Of a DNA stretch of 64,000 nt, positions 39,910-47,900 are shown piece by piece. The notes under the pieces were generated by a model. That model had not been told where the DNA came from. It searched no databases and saw only the letters and a list, made by a program, of their open reading frames with translations. A program made the position numbers and the translations under genes. The stretch is taken from assembly GCA_944363565.1 (NCBI GenBank), contig CALVUI010000003.1, positions 1 to 64,000 of the forward strand. Reading direction: 5' to 3'. Every line of letters begins with the position of its first letter. Positions within the stretch are counted from its first letter, which is position 1. Source of the DNA: an uncultured Bacilli bacterium. Lineage in GTDB: Bacteria; Bacillota_I; Bacilli_A; RFN20; CAG-826.

Positions 39910-39934
39910 AAAAAACAAGGAGGGCCATCGCCCC

Positions 39935-41494
39935 ATGAAAATAGGAAACCTAACCGCCACCTTTAACGGTGACATTCCCCCGCGCTCGACAACTGCCGTC
40001 TACTGCGGGGCCTCGACCTTTCGTGATGCCTGTTACCAATTGGTCTCGAGCTTTCTTTTGACCTATATCACCTTCTCGGGTCTTCTCACCGTCAGCGACA
40101 CCGGTGCCTATTTGGCCCAGATGGCGGTCATTTCCATCATCGTCGTCCTCTGCCGGGTCTGGGACGGGATCAACGATCCGATCATGGGTTGGCTCATCGA
40201 AAGGGTCCACTTCAAATGGGGCAAGTACAAACCCTGGATCCTGATCGGCGGCGTCCTAAACACCATCGTCGTCCTTACTTTATTCTTGGCCCACCCGACC
40301 GGTTGGGGCTTCGTCGCTCTCTTCGGGGTCTTCTATTTCCTCTGGGACTTTGCCTGGACCATCAACGACATCGCCTATTGGTCGATGCTCCCATCCCTAA
40401 CCACCGACGAGAAACGGCGTAACAACATTACGACCGCCATGCAGATCTGCATCTCGATCGGGGTCTTCGCCGTCTATGGGGCCGTGCCCTTACTGGTCGG
40501 AGCCATCGACGGGATGAGCTCGGCCGAGGTCTATGGCCTCATCGCCATCGTCGTCACCTCCCTCTACCTCATCTCCCAAATCGTCCTCGTCGTCGTCTGC
40601 AAGGAACATGACCGGACCATCGAAACCAAGGAAGAAAAAGAACAGGGCGAGGTCCGTTTCGGCGACATCTTCCGCCTCTATAAGCAAAACGAACAGTTCC
40701 GCTACATCATCATCGCCATCCTCCTCAACTATCTGGCGGCCGGGACCCTGGTGGCCTTCGGGATGTACTACTTCTACCTCAACTACGGCTACGGCTCCGA
40801 CAAGGGTGGGAACATCCAGTTCATCTTCACCGTCATGTACGCGGTCGGGACCCTCATCTCCCAGTTCCTCTACCCCTTGCTCACCAAGATCTTCAATAGG
40901 AAGCAGATGCTGCTCGGCTGCGCGGCCATCTTGTTCGTCGGCTACACCGCCCTCTTCATCCTCGGCTTCCCGATCTTCTCCCCGACCCCCGTGGCCTATG
41001 GGGACTTGGTCTTCCTCCTCTACATCCCGGCCGTCTTCATCTTCTTCGGACAAGGGATCATCGCCATCGTCCTCATCGTCCAACTCCAATCGACCATCGA
41101 ATACAACGAATACCGCTTCGGGGAAAGAAAGGAAGCCCTCGTCTCCTCGATGCGGGCCTTAGTCGCCAAATGGGGCAGCGCCATCCAACAGGGCCTCGTC
41201 TATGCCACCCTGGCAGCGACCGGCTTATTCGCCATTACTTCCCAAATCTCCGACCTCGAGTATCTCAATAATGCCGGGGCCTATCCCAATCCCGAGGATT
41301 TCAACAACGAAGTCCAGGCCATCATTGACTCGGTGACGGTCGACCAGAAGATCGGCATGGCCATCGGGATGGTGGTCGTTCCACTCCTCATCATGCTGGC
41401 GGCCATCGTCATCGCCGCCTTCGTCTTCAAGATCGACGAAAAGAAGTACAACGAGATGGTGACCGCCATCAAGGCCCGTAACGAAGGCAAATAA
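39935..41494 (+). CDS. GPH-family sugar:cation symporter (MelB-like)
   Basis: 519 residues from ATG 39935 with AAGGAGGG upstream. Twelve hydrophobic segments; family signatures include DACYQLVSSFLLTYITF in the first helix, RVWDGINDPIMGWLIERVHFKWGKYKPWILIGG (the conserved DxxxDP-x-G and RxGKYRPW loop of MelB relatives), and WSMLPSLTTDEKRRN. GPH proteins import galactosides, pentosides or hexuronides with H+ or Na+. The alpha-galactosidase three bases downstream indicates melibiose, raffinose or a similar alpha-galactoside as substrate. An insert of about 30 residues before the last helix is unusual in length. Confidence 0.92.
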   Translation: MKIGNLTATFNGDIPPRSTTAVYCGASTFRDACYQLVSSFLLTYITFSGLLTVSDTGAYLAQMAVISIIVVLCRVWDGINDPIMGWLIERVHFKWGKYKPWILIGGVLNTIVVLTLFLAHPTGWGFVALFGVFYFLWDFAWTINDIAYWSMLPSLTTDEKRRNNITTAMQICISIGVFAVYGAVPLLVGAIDGMSSAEVYGLIAIVVTSLYLISQIVLVVVCKEHDRTIETKEEKEQGEVRFGDIFRLYKQNEQFRYIIIAILLNYLAAGTLVAFGMYYFYLNYGYGSDKGGNIQFIFTVMYAVGTLISQFLYPLLTKIFNRKQMLLGCAAILFVGYTALFILGFPIFSPTPVAYGDLVFLLYIPAVFIFFGQGIIAIVLIVQLQSTIEYNEYRFGERKEALVSSMRALVAKWGSAIQQGLVYATLAATGLFAITSQISDLEYLNNAGAYPNPEDFNNEVQAIIDSVTVDQKIGMAIGMVVVPLLIMLAAIVIAAFVFKIDEKKYNEMVTAIKARNEGK

Positions 41495-41497
41495 AAG

Positions 41498-43858
41498 ATG
41501 ATCGAAATCAAAGGCCTGGAATTCCGCCTCCACCTCAAGGAGGCGACCTATGCCTTCCACGTCAACGGAGCCGGCAAGCTGATCGCCGATTATTTCGGCC
41601 CGCTTCTCTCGCCCGATATACCTTTAGAAAGCATCCACCGCCCCCACAATACCCCGGGCGGGACCAACATCGTCTATGACGAAGGGCATGACAAGGCCTT
41701 CACCATGGACTTCGAACCCTTTGAGTTTTCTTCGATTGGGAAAGGGGACTTTTCCTCGACCCCGGTCCTCCTCTATGACGAGGAGAAGGGCTATGTCCAG
41801 GACTTCGTCTACGTCGGACACGAGATCAAGGAAGGGGTTTACCAACTAGAGGACTTCCCCACTCCCCATGGGGAGGCCGAGACCTTGATCGTCCATTTGC
41901 AAGATAGACGGAAGACCATCACCGTCGACCTCATCTATGTCCTTTTCAGTGAGGCTACGACGATTCTAAGGACCACGAGAATCACCAACCTCAATAGCGA
42001 TAAGGTGACCATCGAAAGGGCGGCCTCCTATAGCCGCGACTTCTTCCTAGACTCTTATGACCTCTATACCCTCCAAGGGGCCTGGGGTTCGGAAGCAGGT
42101 CTGGTGATCGACGAGATCAAACCGGGCAAACGTTACTTTGCCTCGCACCTGGGTCTCTCTTCCAACCGGGTCAATCCCTTCTTCCTCCTACGGGAGAAAG
42201 CCGGAACCCTCGATACGGGAAGCGTCTATTCCTTCAACCTCATCTATTCCTCATCCCACTTCTATTCGGTCGAGACCTCGACCGCCCACCGGACCCGCGT
42301 CATGGCGGGCCTCGATGACGAGGCCTTCCATTACGATCTTAAGAAGGGCGAATCCTTCGTCACTCCCTATGGGGTTCTTTCCTATAGCAACCACGGCCTC
42401 AACGGGGCCATGGCCAACAACCACCGTTTCGTGATAGATCACGTGATTCCCGAACGCTTCCGTGATTATCCCCGCAAAATCCTCCTCAACAATTGGGAAG
42501 CGACCTACTTCAAGTTCGACGAAGGGAAGATCATGGAACTGGCGAGGGACGCCAAGAAACTCGGGATCGAGCTCTTCGTCCTCGATGACGGTTGGTTCAA
42601 GAAACGGAACGACGACACCACTTCCCTCGGCGACTTCGAGTGCGACAAAAAGAAACTCCCGTCCGGTATCGAAGGCTTGGCCAAGAAAATCAAGGGCTTG
42701 GACCTCGCCTTCGGCCTTTGGGTCGAACCGGAAGCCATCAGCGAGAATAGCGATCTCTACCGGGCCCATCCCGATTACGTCATCGCCTCCCCTGACTTAG
42801 TTCCTTCCAAGGCCCGTCACCAATGGGTCCTTGATCTCTCGAAGAAAGAAGTCGTGGATCACATCCTCGAAGAACTAAGAAAGATCCTCGGATGTGGCCT
42901 CATCTCCTACATCAAATGGGACATGAACCGGCCTCTCTCCGACTATCCCCCTTCTCCCCATTTCTGTTTGGATTACGCGAAGGGGCTCTACCGCCTCATC
43001 AAAACCATCACCGCCGAATTCCCCGACGTCTATTTCCAGGGCTGTGCCTCGGGCGGCAACCGTTTCGACCTCGGGATCCTTTCCTACTTCCCGGAAATCT
43101 GGGCCTCCGACAATACCGACCCCATCTCGAGACTGACGATCCAAGGCAACCTCGCCCTTGGTTATCCCCCGCGCTGCATGGGGGCCCATGTCGCGGCGTC
43201 CCCTTCCCACCAGACCCTCAGGAAGACAAGCCTGGCGACCCGTTTCGACTGCGCCCTCTTCGGGGGCTTCGGCTACGAACTCTCGACCAAGGATTTGACA
43301 CCCTTGGAAAGAAAGGAAGTAAAAGCCCAGATCCAATACTACAAGGAACATCGGAAGGTCTTCCAAGACGGCCAGTTCTCCCTCCTCAATGACCCGGGCA
43401 TTCCGAGCAAGACCGTGGACTTCGAGGTCCGACTCGGGGACGAGGCCTTCGTGGCCTCCTTCCGCCTCTACCAGGATACCCTCCCCTCGCTTCCCTTCCT
43501 TAAGGCTACTGGTCTAAAAGACGATCAACTTTATCGGATCGACAGCAGGCCCCTGACCATCGACATCAAGACCTTCGGGGGCCTCATCAACATGATCTCC
43601 CCGGTCCGCCTCAATCCCAATGGCAGCCTCGTCAATCTCATCTCCCGTCACAAGGGAATCCCCGCAGATGTGGTCTCGATGATCGCAAACGGGAAACTTC
43701 TAAACAACGGATTGGTCCCCCTCCACCACGAATGGAACGGGACGGGCCTCGAGGAAACTACCGCCGTCCGCGGCGATTACGGAAGCCGGCTTTATCATAT
43801 TTATCCTCTTTCCCCCGAGGTTAAGAAGGATTGCAAGGACGAGGGTCCTTCCCTATAA
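41498..43858 (+). CDS. Alpha-galactosidase, GH36
   Basis: 786 residues, no signal peptide, so cytoplasmic. Typical of bacterial GH36: an N-terminal beta-sandwich, then the barrel with NNWEATYFKF, LFVLDDGWF, SYIKWDMNR containing the nucleophile Asp, CASGGNRFDLGIL, and ASDNTDPISR containing the acid/base Asp, then a C-terminal beta domain. It hydrolyses alpha-1,6-galactosides taken up by the symporter encoded 3 bases upstream. The C-terminal region is about 50 residues longer than in the usual 730-residue enzymes. The 3' end of the gene contains the promoter for the ferredoxin gene. Confidence 0.95.
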   Translation: MIEIKGLEFRLHLKEATYAFHVNGAGKLIADYFGPLLSPDIPLESIHRPHNTPGGTNIVYDEGHDKAFTMDFEPFEFSSIGKGDFSSTPVLLYDEEKGYVQDFVYVGHEIKEGVYQLEDFPTPHGEAETLIVHLQDRRKTITVDLIYVLFSEATTILRTTRITNLNSDKVTIERAASYSRDFFLDSYDLYTLQGAWGSEAGLVIDEIKPGKRYFASHLGLSSNRVNPFFLLREKAGTLDTGSVYSFNLIYSSSHFYSVETSTAHRTRVMAGLDDEAFHYDLKKGESFVTPYGVLSYSNHGLNGAMANNHRFVIDHVIPERFRDYPRKILLNNWEATYFKFDEGKIMELARDAKKLGIELFVLDDGWFKKRNDDTTSLGDFECDKKKLPSGIEGLAKKIKGLDLAFGLWVEPEAISENSDLYRAHPDYVIASPDLVPSKARHQWVLDLSKKEVVDHILEELRKILGCGLISYIKWDMNRPLSDYPPSPHFCLDYAKGLYRLIKTITAEFPDVYFQGCASGGNRFDLGILSYFPEIWASDNTDPISRLTIQGNLALGYPPRCMGAHVAASPSHQTLRKTSLATRFDCALFGGFGYELSTKDLTPLERKEVKAQIQYYKEHRKVFQDGQFSLLNDPGIPSKTVDFEVRLGDEAFVASFRLYQDTLPSLPFLKATGLKDDQLYRIDSRPLTIDIKTFGGLINMISPVRLNPNGSLVNLISRHKGIPADVVSMIANGKLLNNGLVPLHHEWNGTGLEETTAVRGDYGSRLYHIYPLSPEVKKDCKDEGPSL

Positions 43859-43859
43859 T
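43831..43859 (+). promoter_or_regulatory. Promoter of the ferredoxin gene inside the GH36 gene
   Basis: TTGCAA (43831-43836), a 17-base spacer and TATAAT (43854-43859). It overlaps the last codons of the alpha-galactosidase gene. Transcription should start near 43866, with AAGGAG in the leader. Confidence 0.7.
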
Positions 43860-43890
43860 TACCCCGGTTTTAAGGAGACCACTAAACATT

Positions 43891-44082
43891 ATGGCAAAGA
43901 AAGTCAAAGTTACCGATGCCTGCCAAGGCTGCACCCTCTGCACCATGACCTGCCCCAGCGTCTTCGCGATGAATGCCGACAACCTCGCCGAAGCCATCGT
44001 CGCCGAAATCCCCGAAGGGGAAGAAGCCGCGGTCGAAGAAGCTGCTGCCAACTGCCCGGCCGGCGCCATCGAAATCGAATAA
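43891..44082 (+). CDS. fer: 4Fe-4S ferredoxin
   Basis: 63 residues from ATG 43891. One cluster motif, CQGCTLC (C-x2-C-x2-C), is followed by TCPSVF and pairs with the distant NCPAGAI; a further Cys in TMTCP makes five. The C-terminal half is acidic (IPEGEEAAVEEAAANCP). This is a single-cluster, Bacillus-type ferredoxin for low-potential electron transfer. It has its own strong promoter and terminator. The partner enzyme is not indicated by context. Confidence 0.93.
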   Translation: MAKKVKVTDACQGCTLCTMTCPSVFAMNADNLAEAIVAEIPEGEEAAVEEAAANCPAGAIEIE

Positions 44083-44097
44083 CTAGATGACGAATCT

Positions 44098-44123
44098 AAC
44101 CACCCCAATCGGGGTGGTTTTTT
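44098..44123 (+). terminator. Terminator of the ferredoxin gene
   Basis: AACCACCCC-AATC-GGGGTGGTT (9-bp stem) is followed by a T run. The ribU stop at 44122 lies in its T tract, so the convergent gene ends almost inside it. Confidence 0.9.
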
Positions 44124-44817
44124 ATTGCCCGGAGAACTTGATGAAGCGATGGAGATAACGGTAGGCCAAGAAGGTAAGAACAAGGACGATCGCATCCTTC
44201 AGGAGGTTGAAGGGCAAGACGGCGTAGAAGGCATAGGACCAGCCGACGTCCTTGATCCAAGGCATGGCCAGCTGGCAAATGGCTAACAAGATTTCTTCGT
44301 TTAGGCCCGCCATGACGTTGCTATAGAAGGGCACCAACATATAAACGTTGAGAACCATGCTGGCCACTAGTTGGAGGACGAGGGAAACCGAGAACCCGAT
44401 GGCCACTCCTTTCAGATTCCGCTTATGCCGATAGATGATCGCCGAAGGCAAGACGAACAAGGTGGACAAGATGAAGTCGCCTAATTCCCCGACCCCGAGG
44501 GTCGAGGTCAAGGGGAGCTTGACGATGGTCTTGACCAAGATGCTTCCGACCGCGGCGTAGGGCCCATAGGCGAAGCCGACGATGAAGGAAGGAATCTCGT
44601 CGAAGTGGAGTGACAAAAAGGAAGGGAAGAACGGCAGGGTGAAGTTGAAGATCGGAACGGCGTAGAGGATGGCGGAGAGGGCCCCGAAACAGGCGGTGGC
44701 GGCGATGGTTCTTGAAGAAGAAAAACCCTTGATCGGATGTTCCTTGAAGTAAAGGAAGGCCGTGAAGCAAAGAAGAAGCACTATCGCAATCAGACCGATC
44801 AGAGAACGCAAATCCAT
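44122..44817 (-). CDS. ribU: Riboflavin ECF-transporter substrate-binding subunit
   Basis: 231 residues, about six membrane segments. RibU-like features include PFFPSFLSLHFDEIPSFIVGFAYGPYAAVGSILVKTIVKLPLTSTLGVGELGDFI, matching the flavin-binding loop and helices of S-components. It imports riboflavin with a shared EcfAAT module, which is not in this window. The identification is supported by the FMN riboswitch directly upstream. The N-terminal helix before residue 35 is an addition relative to short RibU proteins. The start codon follows the riboswitch terminator without a gap. Confidence 0.93.
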   Translation of the reverse strand: MDLRSLIGLIAIVLLLCFTAFLYFKEHPIKGFSSSRTIAATACFGALSAILYAVPIFNFTLPFFPSFLSLHFDEIPSFIVGFAYGPYAAVGSILVKTIVKLPLTSTLGVGELGDFILSTLFVLPSAIIYRHKRNLKGVAIGFSVSLVLQLVASMVLNVYMLVPFYSNVMAGLNEEILLAICQLAMPWIKDVGWSYAFYAVLPFNLLKDAIVLVLTFLAYRYLHRFIKFSGQ

Positions 44818-44840
44818 AAAAAATCCCCTGCAAGAGGGGA
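44818..44840 (-). terminator. Riboswitch expression-platform terminator
   Basis: Read leftward, ATCCCCT-CTTGC-AGGGGAT is followed by TTTTTT, and the ribU ATG comes immediately after the T run. The 3' arm AGGGGA lies 6-7 bases before the ATG and is the only available ribosome binding site. Confidence 0.85.
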
Positions 44841-44957
44841 TGAAAGACGCGCTCTTCCTTCCGGACTTTACCGTTGGCCCCGGAATCTCACCGGATCATG
44901 CCTACTAGGCTCGCGGGCTATACCGCCAGTCGACGAAACTCTCGTCACCCTGATGCG
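44841..44957 (-). promoter_or_regulatory. FMN riboswitch (RFN element)
   Basis: The minus strand shows the RFN consensus in order: CAGGGTGACGAG, CTGGCGGTATAGCCCGCGAGCC, TAGGCATGATCCGGTGAGATTCCGGGGCC, then AACGGTAAAGTCCGGAAG. These are the conserved FMN-pocket segments. It precedes the terminator at 44818-44840 and ribU, so FMN should switch off riboflavin import. A TATAAT at 44968-44963 puts the RNA start at about 44957, meaning the aptamer begins at the very 5' end. Confidence 0.96.
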
Positions 44958-44962
44958 GGTCC

Positions 44963-44968
44963 ATTATA
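44963..44968 (-). promoter_or_regulatory. -10 box of the ribU transcript
   Basis: A perfect TATAAT on the minus strand lies 15 bases after the stop of the giant helicase gene. The -35 region is poor (TTTCCT at 17-18 bases). Confidence 0.55.
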
Positions 44969-44983
44969 GAAGCGGATACCTTA

Positions 44984-47900
44984 TTAGGAAATATAAATGT
45001 ATCCCTGCTCGTCGAGGTGGAGTTCGTGCCGCCTATCGATGGCGAAACGGATGGCACCCCTGAGATGGGCCTTCCGCTTCTCCCCGAGGTTCTCGAAACC
45101 AAACATCAGGGCCGTCTGCTTGATGAGGTCTTCGGTGCTCATCCGCCCCTGGGCGTAGATGATGTCGCTGAAGGCATTGGAAAGCTCGGTATAGCAGATG
45201 TCGGTGAGATCACGTTTGTTTTCCGACTTATCGACCCGGTAGTAGGGCCAGGCATCGACGTTGGTGCCGCTTGGATAATAGAAGGGCTCCGACCCACAGA
45301 TCTCCGTCACCTTGGCGGTGTCGGAAATGGCCAGTTCGACCTCGGACCGGAGTTTGGTCCCGAGGCGCTTCTGCCCGAGGGCCTCCTTGGTCTTCTCCAT
45401 GATGTAATGACGGCTGACCGGGCCCTCCTTTTCGATGAGGCGCGGAACGGCTTCGTAGATCCGGACCGAATCGACACTCGAGGAGGGAAGGTTGAGGTCG
45501 GCCCTTTCGTAGGGGATCTGGTGGGGATAGAGGTCGACTTCCTTCTTGTAGAAGGAGACAGGCCCGCTTTCGAGGGTCCCGCTTTCTTCCTCCTCGTAGG
45601 GGGCGTTGATCTTCGAGACGATCTGCCGGACCACTTCCTCGGGATGGTCGAAGTATTCAAGCGACCAGAAACGGAGCAAACGCCACCTGAGGTTCTTGAG
45701 GATCGAGGGCTGGACCAGATTGCGGTCCCTCGAGGTCGGGGAGGAAACGTAACTGGGGCCATCGAGAAGGACCCCGAGGACGTACTTCTCGGGATCGGCG
45801 GGATCGATGATGGCGAGGTCCAAACGGAAGGTCGAAGTCCCAAGATCCGTGACCACCTTGTAACCGAGTTTTTGGAGGTCGGCCGCCAGGTATTTGGCTA
45901 CCGAGTCGCGTCTTTCATAAACGGCGTTCCCCTGGAGGTTGGGGAGGTCGGCCGAACCGTTTTGGGCAAAGTAAAGGAAGTCGCGAAGATAGCGGGCCCC
46001 TTCGTTTTTCGCCCTTTCGGCCTGGATCATGCCCGGGAGAATCGAAGAGAAGACCACCATCTCTTCCCGAGCCCTAGTGACGGCGACGTTGAGGCGGCGC
46101 TCACCGCGTTCGCGGGAAAGAGGACCAAAGTTTAAGGAAAGGGAACCGGTCTTGGGATCGGGCCCGTAGGTGGTGGAGAACAAGATGACGTCCCTCTCGT
46201 CCCCTTGGACGTTTTCGAGGTTCTTGACGAAGATGCTCTCCCCGCCCGGCGAGGCATCGAGGTTCCGATTCTTGACTTCCTCTTTTTCAAGTAAGTCCAT
46301 GATGAGGTTCTGCTGGGCTTCGTTGAAGGTGACGACCCCGATCGAGTGCTTCTTGAGTTCGGGGTTCTTCATCCTTCTTAGGATTTCTGCGACCACCGCT
46401 CTGGCTTCGTCACGGTTGACGCCCCTCCCCTTTTCATAACGGCCCTTCACGTACTTGAAGGAGACCGATTGCCTTTCCTGTTCGGGTGAAGGGAAGGTCA
46501 AAAGGGAGTTCCCGTAGAACTGGTTGTTGCTAAAAGCAATCAGGGATTCATGGCGGCTACGGTAATGCCAGTTGAGGCGGTTCCGCTTCAGACCCATGAC
46601 GATGGCGTCATCCAAAAGGCTCTCGAGGTCCTCGTCGAGGCTCACGAACAAGTCGGACCCATCGACGAGTCCGGAGACGTTAGCGGCAAAATAGTTGCTC
46701 GGAGGCATCTGCTGCTGGTCACCGGCGATGACGATCGAGGAAGCCCGGGAGATGGCCCCGACCGCTTCCGAGGTCGGGATCTGGGAGGCCTCGTCGAAGA
46801 TGACGACATCGAAGTGGTCCCCGCTTTGGAGGAACTGGGCCACCGAGAGGGGCGACATCAGGAAGCAGGGGCAAAGGCGGTGGATCAAACTCCCGAAGGT
46901 GGCAAAGATATTGCGGAGGGAAACACCTCGTCCCCCGTTCTTCGCAAACTTCTTGAGCTGGTAGACCTCGGTGGTGGAGGCTAAGTTCTCGCTGATGAGG
47001 GGATAGGAAGAGGTGATGCGGGCCGCCGTCTCGACCACCGAGAGGCGTTCGAGTTCATGGAGGGCCTTGCCGTAATTATCGATGACCTTGAGGACCTCTT
47101 CCCCGGAGATGGTTTCGAGGCCGGCATCCTTGCTGGCATAGGCCACGGCCTTGTAGGAGACGGCGTTGACATAGGCGTCGAGCAGGAGATGTTCGGGGAT
47201 CCGCCCTTCCTGATAGCCTTCGATAAGACCATTGGGCGAGACGGCCCGCGCTTCGTCGAGGACCTTGAGGAACTTGGTCCAACCGCCCAGCAAACCGTCG
47301 TTGCTCATGACCGAGGAGACCTTCTGGCCCTCGCGTTTGAAGTAGTCGCGTTCGTCGGGATAGTAATCCAAGTCAAAGCCAAACTTGGCCTTCAGTTGGT
47401 CATGAACGAAGGAACGTTCCGAAAGGTGGCGACGGAGTTTGGCGTCGTTTTCCTCATAGATTTTCGTGTAATCTCCCTCGGCTTTTGCGAGGATTTCGGC
47501 GATTTTGTCATAATCTACGTTCTTGCTGGCGTCCATCTCCCTAAGGATCTTGCCGAGCTGCACCGAGGCCTCGAAGGACTTCGAAACCTCGTCGTAAGAT
47601 TGGGGATCTTCGGGGAGGGAGGGGAAGACGAAACGGGGATAGTCCCCGAGGTTTTCGGCCTGTCTCCGAAGGGAGTCGAGACGCTTCAGATCCTCGACCG
47701 TCCTAAGGGCTTCCTTCCGCGAAGGCTTATGGTCGTAGTCCTTGAGGATCTCGATGATCTTCTTGAGGGGCTTGCCCCGTTTGAAGAGGGAGGAGGTCGT
47801 GTATTCCTCTTTCAGTTCCCGCAGTTCCTCGAGGTCGATCTGGCAGACCTGGGGTTGGTAGTCCTTGAGAAGCCGCGAGGTGATTTGGCTCATCTCCTTA

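Noticed and set aside
42438-42447. ATCACGTGAT palindrome, considered as a parS site
   Set aside because: parS needs a 16-base TGTTNCACGTGAAACA-like palindrome. The flanks here do not extend the symmetry, and the site is inside the conserved alpha-galactosidase gene, far from parAB.
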